The notes: generated from the sequence alone by a model not told the origin. 64,000 nt of DNA from Arthrobacter sp. H-02-3 (GCF_003097355.1 NZ_PYUI01000010.1:1-64000), one strand, 5' to 3'; counted from the stretch's first letter, positions 47,737 to 57,152 are shown. Numbers and translations: made by a program.

Positions 47737-48464
47737 TCGGGATCCTGCAGTGGACCACGCTCGCGGTGTGCGGCGTCGTCACACTCGCCCGCATTCCAAG
47801 CGCCCTCCGGGGCCAGAACCGGTCCCTGTTCTCCATTTTTGCCCTCATGACCCTGGCGATCCTGCTCAGCATCGATGCCCCGTACCTGGCGGTGGATCGG
47901 GCCCTGGGCGGCATGAACATCGCCAACCTGGTGCTCCGCTTTGTCATCTTCGCCGCCATCTTCTTCCTTGGACTCCGGGTGGCGCGGGGGTTCAGCGCCA
48001 ACGACGCCTTGCGGCTCATCACGGGCCCGGTCGGAATCTCCGTGGCCGCCGCGGCATCGCTCGTCGTCATTGCGGTCTTCCTCATGATGGATACAGCGGG
48101 ATCCTCAGCCGGGCTGGTCGGGGTGGCTGCCAAGGACCACCGCAACGCCGCCTTGGTGGAGTACTACGGAGCCGCCGGACGGCTCTATCCGGCGTTCATC
48201 ACCGCAGCCCTGTTCCCCGCCATGGTGCGGACCTTCCGCAGCAGGCTCCCCGTCCTGGTGCGGTCCAGCGCGGCGTTGCTGGCGCTCGGTACCGTGGCGA
48301 TTTCCCTGAGCCTGCTGTCCCCGGTTATTCCGCCGTCCCTCGGATTCTTGCGGTTTGTCTTTAACTACACCGCCATCCTGTGCCTGGTCCTGGGGCTGTG
48401 CCTGGTCTGGATTGCGAAGACTCTTGCGGTGCGGACGCCGAAGAAGCAAGCTAACTTCACCTGA
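47733..48464 (+). CDS. Integral membrane protein, paralogue 1
   Basis: A 243-aa protein with about seven membrane helices. I do not recognise the family. Repeated landmarks shared with the next gene are ILQWTTLAVC at the start, LVLRFVIFAAIFFLGLRVARG in the middle, MMDTAGSSAGL, and AAGRLYPAFITAALFPA. Charged residues are few. Translation is coupled to the HTH gene. Confidence 0.8.
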   Translation: MIGILQWTTLAVCGVVTLARIPSALRGQNRSLFSIFALMTLAILLSIDAPYLAVDRALGGMNIANLVLRFVIFAAIFFLGLRVARGFSANDALRLITGPVGISVAAAASLVVIAVFLMMDTAGSSAGLVGVAAKDHRNAALVEYYGAAGRLYPAFITAALFPAMVRTFRSRLPVLVRSSAALLALGTVAISLSLLSPVIPPSLGFLRFVFNYTAILCLVLGLCLVWIAKTLAVRTPKKQANFT

Positions 48465-48507
48465 ATGTCCAGGGGCTGAACAGGCGAACGATGTGGACGA
48501 ACCCGGG

Positions 48508-49251
48508 ATGATGGCGACCCTCCAGTGGGGCACCCTGGTCATATGCACCGTGGTGCTCCTCCTCCGCGTGCCGGATGCGATCCAGGGCCGGAACAGGACA
48601 GTGTTCGGAATCTTGCTGATTGCGACGCTTTGCAGCCTGCTCTCAGTTGCCGGGCCCTACGAGGCGATCGACGGGGTTCTGGGCGGCTGGAACCTCACCC
48701 ACCTCATCCTGCGTTTCCTCGTGTTCGCGGCGGTGCTGCTGGTGGGCTTGCGGATGGCCAGGGGGCTCGAGGACGCACGGGGCTACCGCCTCATTGCCGG
48801 CCCGGCCGGACGCTGGGCACTGGCTGCGAGCGCCGTCGCCGTGGCGGCTACCTTCTTCCTCATGGATACCCGCGGGTCCTCGGCCGGCCTGCTGGACATA
48901 ACGGACCACGGTGGACGTAACACCGTCCTGGCCCCGTTCTACGCCGCGGCCGGGCGCACCTATCCGGGCTTTGTCTCCCTCGCCCTCCTGCCGGCGCTGC
49001 TGGCCACCACCCGCAGCCAACTGCCGCGGCTGGTGCGTGCCGCGGCCTTCCTGACCTGCGTCGGGGCCCTTGCCACCGCCGTCAGCGTCCCTGCCTCGTT
49101 CGCCCCGGAAACCTGGACCCTCGCGCAGCAAACGGTCAACTATTTGGCCGTTGTGGGCTATGTCCTGGGGCTGGGCCTGTTCTGGTTCTCCGGGGTCGCT
49201 GCACAGGGGCCTGGTAACGCTCGTGCAACATTCCGCAAGAACAAAGGGTAG
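48508..49251 (+). CDS. Integral membrane protein, paralogue 2
   Basis: A 247-aa protein colinear with the preceding one (TLQWGTLVIC, LILRFLVFAAVLLVGLRMARG, LMDTRGSSAGL, AAGRTYPGFVSLALLPA), so the two arose by tandem duplication and may form a heteromer. ATG 48508 is the start suggested by that alignment; no good ribosome site precedes it, and GTG 48493 is an alternative. It ends in RATFRKNKG. Confidence 0.78.
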   Translation: MMATLQWGTLVICTVVLLLRVPDAIQGRNRTVFGILLIATLCSLLSVAGPYEAIDGVLGGWNLTHLILRFLVFAAVLLVGLRMARGLEDARGYRLIAGPAGRWALAASAVAVAATFFLMDTRGSSAGLLDITDHGGRNTVLAPFYAAAGRTYPGFVSLALLPALLATTRSQLPRLVRAAAFLTCVGALATAVSVPASFAPETWTLAQQTVNYLAVVGYVLGLGLFWFSGVAAQGPGNARATFRKNKG

Positions 49252-49378
49252 GGCATTCACAAAATCATTAGACCGTGAAAGAATCATGAATGTGTGAAAG
49301 CGACATTCGCTTTGTGTACGGAACTTAGCCGTGCGAAGCAGAGGCAGTCGTCCAAGCGCCATTGGGGGGATGAGTGGT

Positions 49379-49398
49379 AGCGGTCCAAATGGACCGCT
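49379..49398. terminator. Possible terminator between convergent genes
   Basis: AGCGGTCC (49379-49386) and GGACCGCT (49391-49398) form a perfect 8-bp stem with loop AAAT, without a T-run. A second small dyad (AAAGCGA/TCGCTTT, 49297-49313) lies upstream. They occupy the 252-bp gap between the membrane protein gene and the mannosidase gene. Confidence 0.45.
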
Positions 49399-49503
49399 CC
49401 CACTCAGCCTGTTTAACGGTGCTTTGGCCGGAACCCCGGTGGTTTCCGTTACCCGGCAGACAGCACCAAAGCGTCTCTTTACCCCGCCTTCGGCGCACAA
49501 ACC

Positions 49504-52500
49504 TCAGCGCACAAACCTCAGCGTGACCAGCTGGAACGGGCGCAGCGTGAGCTCGGCCGAATCAAGGGCAGCCGTCACGCCGGGCGCATCGACGGGCCGC
49601 TCCAGCAGGTCCACGGCGCGCGCTCCTGTCACCGGGAAGTTCGCCGTCACGAGGCCCGTGGACCGTTCCCCCAGCGATTCGTACAGCCTAACGATCACGT
49701 CGCCGGAGCCGTCCTCGGCGAGCTTGACGGCCTCGATGATGAGCGCTTCGTTGGACACGGTGAAGAGCGGTTGAACCCCGTGGGCTCCCCTGGCAAGCCG
49801 CGGTGCCAGGTTGGTGCGGTAGCCCTCTTCGACGGCGTCGGCGATGCTGGCACCCGGCCGGATCGTGACCTGGAGCTCGTGCCTGCCCTGGTCCGCGCCG
49901 GGATCCGGAAACTTCGGCGCCCGCAGGAGCGAGACCCGCACTGTGGTGGTGGTCCCGCCGTCGTCCTCCCGGATGTTGCGGGTGACGTCGTGGCCGTAGC
50001 TGGACGCGTTGGAAATGGCCACCCCGTAGCCGGGCTCGGCGACGTGGATCCAGCGGTGGGCGCAGATCTCGAACTTCGCCGCTTCCCAGGACGTGTTGAG
50101 GTGCGTGGGGCGGAACACGTGCCCGAACTGCGTCTCCGCCGCAGAGCGGTCCGCCCGGACGTCCAGGGCAAAGCCGAGCTTGAGCAGCTTTTCGCTTTCC
50201 TGCCAGTCCACGACGGTGGAGATCGTGAGGGAGTCGGCACCGGCCGCGAGCGCAATCCGCTGGGTCACGGCCGAGGAGCCGGCCATCCGTTCCACCACGA
50301 CGATGGCGTTCAGGCCTTCCGGGCCGGGGCCGCGCTCCAGCGTGACCGATCGCGCCTCCACCAGCCGGACGACGTTCCTGCGGTAGAAGGCGTCGATGTC
50401 CCACGCGTCCCATTCATTCGGTGTATCCCGGTGCAGCTCCAGGATGTTGCCGGACTCCCCGGGAGCAATCGCCTCCCGCCCGGTGGCATAGTCCATCAGC
50501 GAGGCGAGCAGTCCGTTGGCGTCCACCACGGCCCGGATGAGGCCGTTGTCCAGGATGTAGCCGCCGTTCGTTTCCGTGACGGCCACCGGTTGCCCGGACG
50601 GAACCGGCTCGGCAGCGGCCAGGGCCGGCACTCCCTGGCGCTCGTGCGGGGCGGCATTGAGGAGGAATTCCCGGTTGCCGGTGCCAAGTGCCGCACCCGC
50701 GGCCTCGGTGATGATGGCTTCAAGACCGCGTTCGACGGCGGCGTAGTTGCGTTCGGCGTCCTGGTGGACCCACGCGATGGAACTGCCGGGCAGGATGTCG
50801 TGAAACTGCTGCAGCAGGACCAGCCGCCACAGCCGCTTGAGCTCCGCGGCCGGGTAGCTGTGCCCCGCACGCACTGCCGCGGTGGCACTCCAGAGTTCGG
50901 CCTCCCGGAGCAGGTGCTCGCTGCGCCTGTTCCCCCGTTTGGTCTTGGCCTGGCTGGTGTAGGTGCCGCGGTGGAGTTCCAGGTACATCTCGCCCACCCA
51001 GACCGGCAGGGGCTCATACTCGGCCTGGGCATGCGTGAAGAAGCTGGCTGCCGAGCCGATCCGCACCTTCGGGGATCCTTCCAGGTCCGCCGTGCGGTGT
51101 GCCGCGGCCAGCATTTCGCGCGTGGGTCCCCCGCCGCCGTCGCCGTAGCCGAACGGAACCAGTGAGGTGGTTCCGCGTCCGTGGTCGCGGTAGTTGCGCT
51201 CCGCGTGTGCCAGGTCCCTGGCGCTGAGGTCGGAGTTGTAGCTGTCCACCGGCGGGAAATGCGTAAACACCCGGGTGCCGTCGATGCCCTCCCAGTTGAA
51301 CGTGTGATGCGGCATCCTGTTGACCTGGTTCCACGAGATCTTCTGGGTCAGGAACCAGCGGCCGCCTGCGGCCTTGATGATCTGCGGCAGCGCTGCGGAG
51401 TACCCGAACGTGTCCGGGAGCCACGCTTCCTGGCAGTCCACGCCGAACTCGGCCAGGAAGAAGTTCTTGCCCTCGAGGAACTGCCGTGCCATGGCCTCCC
51501 CACCGGGCATATTGGAGTCAGACTCGACCCACATCCCGCCGACAGGAACGAACTGGCCGGCCCGGACCTTGTCCACGATGCGGCCGAAAAGCTCCGGATA
51601 GTACTCCTTCATCCACGCTAACTGCTGGGCCGAGGAGCAGGAGAAGATGAAACCGGGGTCCTCGTCCATCAGCGCCACGACGTTGGAAAACGTCCGGGCG
51701 CACTTGCGGATGGTCTCCCGCACGGGCCACAGCCAGGCCGAGTCGATATGGGCGTGCCCCGTGGCCACGAGCTGGTGCGCCGAGGCGTAGGCCGGCCGGG
51801 ACAGGACGCCGGCGAGCGCGGCCCGGCCGGCCTCCGCGGTACCGGCCACGTTCTCGGGGTCCATGATGTCCAGCATGCGTTCGAGTGCCCGCAGGATCTC
51901 GTGACGGCGGGGCAGCTCGGTGGGGAGCTCGTGCATGAGTCCGCTGAGCGTGAGGATGTCCTGTTGCAGCTCCCAGACCGTCTGGTTTAGCTCGGCGATG
52001 GCGATCCTGCCGAGTCGGTATTTCGGCTCGCTGCCGGACGTCGCCTTGTCGCCGTAGGGCGTGGCGGCGAAGGTCCAGTTCTGGGACAGGTCCGGGTTGG
52101 CCGCGGCTTCGACGTAGAAGTCAACGGCCATGCCGCCGCCCAGGAGCTTGAGCGGGACGTACTGGTTGCGTGGAGAGATCGCCTTGATGATGGTCCCGTC
52201 GGACCGCCAGGCGATGCCTTCGCACTGGAAGCCCGGGAGGTCGCCGCTAAACCCCAGGTCCACGAGGATTTCCACCGACGTGCCGTCCGCCGTTCCCCAG
52301 GATTCCGGCACCTCGCCCTGCAGCCGGAGCCACTTGGTGCTCCACGGCCGGCCCCAGGCCGCGCCGTGTTCCTGCGGCGTGAACTCGTTCCGCAGGGCCT
52401 CCAGCGCGGGCACGGGCTCGTCCGGTGCGTCCCAGCCGCTCAGCGTCAGGGGCAGGGTGCGCGAGTGGACCGCGGGGGCGATGCGGTCACGCAGAAAGCG

Positions 52501-52539
52501 GTCCAGCCGGACTTCCGTAAGACGGCGGTCGTCGTGCAA
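49504..52539 (-). CDS. Alpha-mannosidase, glycoside hydrolase family 38
   Basis: A 1011-aa cytoplasmic exo-alpha-mannosidase. The catalytic domain has the zinc motif ATGHAHIDSAWLWPVRET, the nucleophile region GGMWVESDSNMPGGEAMARQ and PDTFGYSAALPQIIKAAGG. C-terminal beta domains complete the family layout. The start is TTG 52539 with GAGGA 5-6 nt upstream. A 16-bp perfect palindrome lies 30 bp before the start and is probably an operator. It is a lone gene. The substrate is probably mannosides from fungal or plant glycans. Confidence 0.94.
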   Translation of the reverse strand: MHDDRRLTEVRLDRFLRDRIAPAVHSRTLPLTLSGWDAPDEPVPALEALRNEFTPQEHGAAWGRPWSTKWLRLQGEVPESWGTADGTSVEILVDLGFSGDLPGFQCEGIAWRSDGTIIKAISPRNQYVPLKLLGGGMAVDFYVEAAANPDLSQNWTFAATPYGDKATSGSEPKYRLGRIAIAELNQTVWELQQDILTLSGLMHELPTELPRRHEILRALERMLDIMDPENVAGTAEAGRAALAGVLSRPAYASAHQLVATGHAHIDSAWLWPVRETIRKCARTFSNVVALMDEDPGFIFSCSSAQQLAWMKEYYPELFGRIVDKVRAGQFVPVGGMWVESDSNMPGGEAMARQFLEGKNFFLAEFGVDCQEAWLPDTFGYSAALPQIIKAAGGRWFLTQKISWNQVNRMPHHTFNWEGIDGTRVFTHFPPVDSYNSDLSARDLAHAERNYRDHGRGTTSLVPFGYGDGGGGPTREMLAAAHRTADLEGSPKVRIGSAASFFTHAQAEYEPLPVWVGEMYLELHRGTYTSQAKTKRGNRRSEHLLREAELWSATAAVRAGHSYPAAELKRLWRLVLLQQFHDILPGSSIAWVHQDAERNYAAVERGLEAIITEAAGAALGTGNREFLLNAAPHERQGVPALAAAEPVPSGQPVAVTETNGGYILDNGLIRAVVDANGLLASLMDYATGREAIAPGESGNILELHRDTPNEWDAWDIDAFYRRNVVRLVEARSVTLERGPGPEGLNAIVVVERMAGSSAVTQRIALAAGADSLTISTVVDWQESEKLLKLGFALDVRADRSAAETQFGHVFRPTHLNTSWEAAKFEICAHRWIHVAEPGYGVAISNASSYGHDVTRNIREDDGGTTTTVRVSLLRAPKFPDPGADQGRHELQVTIRPGASIADAVEEGYRTNLAPRLARGAHGVQPLFTVSNEALIIEAVKLAEDGSGDVIVRLYESLGERSTGLVTANFPVTGARAVDLLERPVDAPGVTAALDSAELTLRPFQLVTLRFVR

Positions 52540-52568
52540 TGTGATCCTCTTCAGCGCTGGCGGGCCCG

Positions 52569-52584
52569 ATTGACTCCAGTCAAT
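52569..52584. promoter_or_regulatory. Palindromic operator candidate before the mannosidase gene
   Basis: ATTGACT, CC, AGTCAAT is a perfect 7-bp dyad with 2-bp centre, 30 bp upstream of the TTG start. It also contains TTGACT, which could be a -35 on either strand. Confidence 0.5.
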
Positions 52585-52642
52585 GGATAAAACTTACGTC
52601 GCTGGGAACCATTTGGCCAAGTGCCGCCGTCAGCCGGTCACG

Positions 52643-53515
52643 CTAGCCGGCTGCGGGTGCCGGAACCGCCACCCTGTGCTGGCCGGCGTAGATGTTCAGG
52701 CTGGTCTGGCGGCTGAACCCGGCCAGCGTCATCCCGCTGGCCTCGGCCAGCTCGACGGCCAGGCTGGAGGGTGCGCTGACGGCCGCGAGAACCGGGATTC
52801 CGGCGAGGGATGCCTTCTGGACGAGCTCGAATGAGGCCCTGCCGGAGACCTGCAGCACGGTCCCCCGGAGCGGCAGCAGGCCCTCGCGGAGCGCCCAGCC
52901 GACCACCTTGTCCACCGCGTTGTGCCGTCCGACATCTTCCCGGAGGCACAGCAGGTCCGCCGAGCCGTCGTCGGAAATCCTGAAGAGTCCGGCGGCATGC
53001 ACCCCGCCGGTCACGTCAAAGACGTCCTGGGCGGACCGTAGGGCCTGCGGGAGGGCCGCCAGTGTCTCCACGGGAATGGTCAGAGGGTCCTCGGCCGGGC
53101 TGTAGTGGGAGGACTTGCGCACGGCGTCGATCGAGTCGGTCCCGCAGATGCCGCAGGAACTGGACGTGAAGACATTGCGCCCCGTCTCCGGCCGGACGAC
53201 GTCGGGCCGGAGCTGGGCCTCCACAACGTTGAAGGTCTGGACACCGTCGGCGTTTTCGCCCGCGCAGAACCTGAGCGAGACCAGCTGCTCGGGGGTCCAG
53301 ATGACCCCTTCCGAGACCAGGAACCCTGCGACGAGGTCGAAGTCGTTGCCCGGCGTCCGCATGGTGACGGAGAAGGACATGCTTCCGATCCGGATTTCCA
53401 GCGGTTCCTCGACGGCGAGGACGTCTTCCCGGTGGCGGACGGGGAATTCGAGGGCCTGCGGGGAACCGTCGAGGACAATCTTGTGCACCTTGCGGCGCTG
53501 TGTCACGCGGCCCAT
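52643..53515 (-). CDS. fdhD: Formate dehydrogenase accessory sulfurtransferase FdhD
   Basis: A 290-aa protein that passes sulfur from a cysteine desulfurase to the molybdenum cofactor of formate dehydrogenase. The two-cysteine active-site motif is present as SSSCGICGTDSIDAV. Other markers are FNVVEAQLRPDV and LREDVGRHNAVDKVVGWAL. ATG 53515 has AGGAG 6 nt upstream. It lies downstream of the MoCo genes moeA and mobA in the same direction; the dehydrogenase itself is not in the window. Confidence 0.95.
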   Translation of the reverse strand: MGRVTQRRKVHKIVLDGSPQALEFPVRHREDVLAVEEPLEIRIGSMSFSVTMRTPGNDFDLVAGFLVSEGVIWTPEQLVSLRFCAGENADGVQTFNVVEAQLRPDVVRPETGRNVFTSSSCGICGTDSIDAVRKSSHYSPAEDPLTIPVETLAALPQALRSAQDVFDVTGGVHAAGLFRISDDGSADLLCLREDVGRHNAVDKVVGWALREGLLPLRGTVLQVSGRASFELVQKASLAGIPVLAAVSAPSSLAVELAEASGMTLAGFSRQTSLNIYAGQHRVAVPAPAAG

Positions 53516-53644
53516 CCGATACTCCTAAGCAACATGGTGTGTGATTTTTTGGACGTTACGTTGTTTCCATCATTGCAAGCGCCCGACCCTGAAGCCAGCG
53601 CGGCAGAGGCCGGGGGCGGGAGCAGGGTGCCGGGCCGTCGATAT

Positions 53645-55342
53645 TCAGCCCAGGAGGGCGCTCCAGTCCACCGGCCCGTCGCTGGCCAAGGTTTTCCTGG
53701 CCGTCCGCTTCGCCGCCGGCTTGGGTGTGCCGGAGGCCGCCGCGGCGTCCGGGAGCGGTGTGCCCCATGGAAGCGCGAACGCGGGCACCAGTTCCCCCAA
53801 CTGGACGCCGTGGGGCGGGACCACCAGTACGCCGTCGGCCGCGGCGAGGCCCCGCATCATGCCCGGGCCCGTGTGCTGCGCCGGGGACGCCATGCCGTAC
53901 AACAGCCGAAAGGGCATGAGCCGAGTCCGGCCGGGATCGGCGTCAATCGTCGAACCGCAGGGGACCTCGCTGAGCGGCGGAATGGAGCAGTGGCCCAGGG
54001 CCGCGAGGAGCGGGGCTCCGATGGTGGACAGAGCCATCATGGCCGCGAGCGGGTTCCCCGGCAGGCCGAGGATGTACCTGCCATCGGGCAGCTCGGCGAG
54101 CACGGCAGGGTGGCCGGGCCGCATCGCGACCCCGTCGATCAGCAGGCGGCCGCCGAGCTCGTCCACCGAACGCCGGAGATGGTCCGTTGCGGAACGGCCG
54201 GTGCCGCCGGTGGTGATGACGACGTCGGCGGGCAGGCTTTCAGCGGCAGGATCGGCAGCCGGCGGAGCAGCGGACCTGCCGCCGGACGCGTCGCGGAACG
54301 GGATGTCTGACGCGCTGCTTGACTGGCCGCTCGACTGGCCGCTCGGCTGGCCGCTTGGCTGGCCGCCGCCCGCGGGGACGGGCTCCCCGTCCTCAAGCGC
54401 GGCGAGCCATTCGGCGTAGGTATCGCCGATCTTCACCTCTTCGGTACAGATGCCGCCGAGCATCCCCACCACTGCCGCCAGTTGAGGACCGAACGTATCC
54501 CGAACTTGCCCGGGCGCCGGTAATCCGGACGTCACCACCTCGGAGCCGGTGAGGACGAGGCGGACGAGGGCCTTGCCGAGCACGGGCAGGGTGTCGTTAC
54601 CGGCCAGCGCGGCGAGGGCCAGGTGAGCCGGGTTCAGGACGGCGCCGCGTTTGATCAGAACATCTCCGGCGGCCGCCTCTTCGCCGGCTTTCCTGATGTG
54701 GTCACCGTTGCGCGGATCCCCCGGCTTCGCGCTGCCGCCGAGCTTCAGGACGGGCAGTCCGTCCTCGTCGGTGCCGATGACGCCGCTTTCACTGCGCAGC
54801 ACGGCCTTGGCCCCGGCGGGGATGAGGCCGCCGGTGGCAATCCGGCTGGCTTGGTGCGGCGCCAGCCGCTGGTTGGGCTCGGCCAGAATCCACGGACCGC
54901 TGCCGTTGACGGCCCAGCCGTCCATGGCGGAGGAGGCGTAGTGCGGCATGTCCTGCAGGGCAACCACGTCCGCTGCCAGGGTCCGGCCCAGTGCCTGGCG
55001 GAGCGGGACGGGGGCGGCGGGGATGGGAGTGGCACAGTCGAAGGCGAGCTGCCGGGCCTCCTGCCACGTGTGGGCCAGATGCCGGTGCTGGACGTCGGCA
55101 GTGTCCTGGCCGGCACTGTCCTGGCCGGCGGCTTCCTTGTCGGCACTGTCCTGGTCGGCGGCGTCGTGACCGGCAATGCCCGGCCCGGCAGAGTCTGGTG
55201 TGTGAGCGTCCAGGGCGCCGGCTTGGGGGTCGCCGGGGACGGCCTCCAGGCCGTCCTCAAAGCTGTCCCCGGCGCCGCCGTCGACGTTATTCCCGCGGGG
55301 GACGCTGGTGGGTCCGCTGCCGTCTGGGGCCGCAGGCGTCAT
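53645..55342 (-). CDS. moeA: Molybdopterin molybdenumtransferase MoeA, with unusual insertions
   Basis: A 565-aa MoeA, well above the usual 400-420 aa. It inserts molybdenum into molybdopterin. Core motifs are present: MPHYASSAMDGWAV, GLPAPGQVRDTFGPQLAAV, ITTGGTGRSATDHLRRSV and ILGLPGNPLAAMMAL. Extra length comes from an 85-residue acidic N-terminus with repeated DSAGxD-type elements and a low-complexity insert (GQPSGQPSGQSSGQSS) in the molybdopterin-binding domain before ITTGGTG. ATG 55342 overlaps the DUF6457 stop as ATGA. Confidence 0.92.
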   Translation of the reverse strand: MTPAAPDGSGPTSVPRGNNVDGGAGDSFEDGLEAVPGDPQAGALDAHTPDSAGPGIAGHDAADQDSADKEAAGQDSAGQDTADVQHRHLAHTWQEARQLAFDCATPIPAAPVPLRQALGRTLAADVVALQDMPHYASSAMDGWAVNGSGPWILAEPNQRLAPHQASRIATGGLIPAGAKAVLRSESGVIGTDEDGLPVLKLGGSAKPGDPRNGDHIRKAGEEAAAGDVLIKRGAVLNPAHLALAALAGNDTLPVLGKALVRLVLTGSEVVTSGLPAPGQVRDTFGPQLAAVVGMLGGICTEEVKIGDTYAEWLAALEDGEPVPAGGGQPSGQPSGQSSGQSSSASDIPFRDASGGRSAAPPAADPAAESLPADVVITTGGTGRSATDHLRRSVDELGGRLLIDGVAMRPGHPAVLAELPDGRYILGLPGNPLAAMMALSTIGAPLLAALGHCSIPPLSEVPCGSTIDADPGRTRLMPFRLLYGMASPAQHTGPGMMRGLAAADGVLVVPPHGVQLGELVPAFALPWGTPLPDAAAASGTPKPAAKRTARKTLASDGPVDWSALLG

Positions 55343-55626
55343 GCCCCGGAAGCTTCGGCGGCTGCATAGTCTGTGGCGAGCCGGCGGGCTACAGCCATGG
55401 CGGCCTGCATGGACGACGCGTCCGAGGCCTTCCCGGAGCCGGAGGCCAGGCCTGCTGCAAAGCCTGCGATGAACGTGGTCAGCGGCGCCGCCGGTCGCAC
55501 CACCGAGTGGGCGGCTACGCCTGCCAGGGCAAGGACCTCGTTCACGTCAATCTCAACGCCTTCCAACTCCAGGGCCTGGAGCAGGGCACGGCACCAGTCT
55601 TCAAGCGTTTCATCCTGGCTTTTCAC
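55339..55626 (-). CDS. DUF6457 small protein of the molybdenum cofactor operon
   Basis: A 95-aa helical protein (DETLEDWCRALLQALELEGV, then FIAGFAAGLASG). It matches the DUF6457 type often found between mobA and moeA in actinobacteria, or fused to them. GTG 55626 has GGAGG 7 nt upstream. A role as MoCo chaperone or adaptor is inferred from position only. Confidence 0.8.
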   Translation of the reverse strand: MKSQDETLEDWCRALLQALELEGVEIDVNEVLALAGVAAHSVVRPAAPLTTFIAGFAAGLASGSGKASDASSMQAAMAVARRLATDYAAAEASGA

Positions 55627-55647
55627 CGTTTGCCTCCATGGTCGAGT

Positions 55648-56385
55648 TCAGCTGCGGAGTTCCGGCCCGGAACCCGGACCGGGGTCTGAAGTCCTGCCGG
55701 ATACCCCTAGTGCGGAAGCGTCATCCCAGGTGTCAACGTCATCCGTGGAACCCGGGGGAACGCGAACTTCCCGCACGTCCAGCCTAGCAAGAAGGGCGAA
55801 GACGGACGCGTTTTCCAGGCTGCCCGCACGCGCGGCGTCCGCTACACTTCGTCGTAGCGCAGCCGTGCCATAAAACCCGGCAAGCGGCTGCTTCCGGCCG
55901 TCGGCCGACACGGCCATGACGCCGTCGCCCGTCTCCCCCGGCTGGTCAGCGGCTGGCACAGCGTTCCCGGCCTCTGCCAGGTTCTCGGTCACCGTTTCAG
56001 TCACTGCCTCCGCCAGCATCTCCGCGAGCGTCCCGGCCAGGGCACGGACCGCCACGGCAGAGCGCGGCATGTCACAGGCCAGGACAAGGGTGAACGGCGC
56101 GGGAGCGCCGGCGTCGGAACGGCCGGCGTGCCCGGCGGCCAGCGCGTTCAGTCCCGCGGCGATCGCGGCGGCCGGCCCCGCGAACGGTGGGTCTTCCCGG
56201 CAGTTCAGGGTCCCGGCGGGCAGGTCCCCGGGGTCAGGACCGACGACGACGACGCGGCGGGCCCCGCCCGCGGCGCGCAGCGACCACTCAAGCAGGGTGG
56301 CGCCGTCGTAAGTCAGCCGCGACTTGGGCACACCGCCCAGGCGGGCCGACCTTCCGCCGGCGAGAATGATGGCATCGAACTCCAC
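55648..56385 (-). CDS. mobA: Molybdenum cofactor guanylyltransferase MobA
   Basis: A 245-aa nucleotidyltransferase that adds GMP to Mo-molybdopterin. The signature AIILAGGRSARLGGVPKSRL and the acceptor region LVLACDMP are present. It has a long insertion rich in Glu/Thr/Ala around residues 125-150. The GTG start at 56385 has no good ribosome site, so it may be leaderless or start elsewhere. It is first in the mobA-DUF6457-moeA(-fdhD) set. Confidence 0.88.
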   Translation of the reverse strand: MEFDAIILAGGRSARLGGVPKSRLTYDGATLLEWSLRAAGGARRVVVVGPDPGDLPAGTLNCREDPPFAGPAAAIAAGLNALAAGHAGRSDAGAPAPFTLVLACDMPRSAVAVRALAGTLAEMLAEAVTETVTENLAEAGNAVPAADQPGETGDGVMAVSADGRKQPLAGFYGTAALRRSVADAARAGSLENASVFALLARLDVREVRVPPGSTDDVDTWDDASALGVSGRTSDPGPGSGPELRS

Positions 56386-56482
56386 CGGATCAGCCTAGCG
56401 CGGCGCGGCCTGCCCGGAGGCTCAGGCGCCGAGGGCAGGGCCGCGGTAAGGCAGCAGCCGGGGCAGCGGTCCAAGCGGTAGG

Positions 56483-56983
56483 TCAGGCGGCCGATTCGGG
56501 CAGCAGGAACGGATCCCACGCGGGGGTCGGCTTCTCGAGTTCCTTGATCTGCCAGATGGTGCCCTTCGGGGGACCCGGTACAAATCCGAGCTTCCAGCCC
56601 ATCTCTGCCGGCGTGTGGTCGCCCTTGGCATTGTTGCAGCGCAGGCAGGCGGCAACGAGGTTCTCCCAAGAATCAGCGCCGCCCCGGGACTTGGGCTGGA
56701 CGTGATCGATCGTGTGGGCAGCCTTGCCGCAGTACGCGCAGTGGTGGGCATCGCGGCGGAGCACGCCGCGGCGGCTGACCGCCGTCATCGTGTTATACCG
56801 CGGCCGGATGTAGCGGTTCAGGAGGATCACGGACGGGCGGCCGAGAATGTCCTGCGGGCCGACAACGGGGTCGTCCCCTTCAGCCACCACGCTTGCCTTT
56901 CCGGTCAGGACAAGGACGAGCGCCCGGCGGAAGGTGATGACCGCCAGCGGTTCATATCCAGCATTCAGAACGAGAGTGCGCAT
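56483..56983 (-). CDS. HNH endonuclease-domain protein
   Basis: A 166-aa protein. ATG 56983 is preferred to ATG 56989 because AGAGG stands 7 nt before it. The HNH fold is complete: CAYCGKAAHTIDHVQPKSRG and NLVAACLRCNNAKGDHTP, with two CxxC zinc pairs. The N-terminal MRTLVLNAGYEPLAV is typical of a widespread actinobacterial housekeeping HNH family of unknown role. Nothing around it suggests a mobile element. Confidence 0.9.
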   Translation of the reverse strand: MRTLVLNAGYEPLAVITFRRALVLVLTGKASVVAEGDDPVVGPQDILGRPSVILLNRYIRPRYNTMTAVSRRGVLRRDAHHCAYCGKAAHTIDHVQPKSRGGADSWENLVAACLRCNNAKGDHTPAEMGWKLGFVPGPPKGTIWQIKELEKPTPAWDPFLLPESAA

Positions 56984-57152
56984 CCGCATACCTCTTCACG
57001 GCCGCACCCGCCAGGGGCACGAGGGCCGGCTGCCCTGTGCATGGTCGGGCTATGGATCGACAAGACAAGAGTAAACACTCAACTGCCAGATCACCGAATG
57101 TTTTTTCGGCGGCGCGGCCTCCAGCGCGGAAAATTCATGCCCCGGTAACACG

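Noticed and set aside
56483..56983. HNH gene as part of a homing or restriction element
   Set aside because: There are no flanking repeats, methylase or intron features. The protein resembles a conserved chromosomal family and sits among housekeeping genes.
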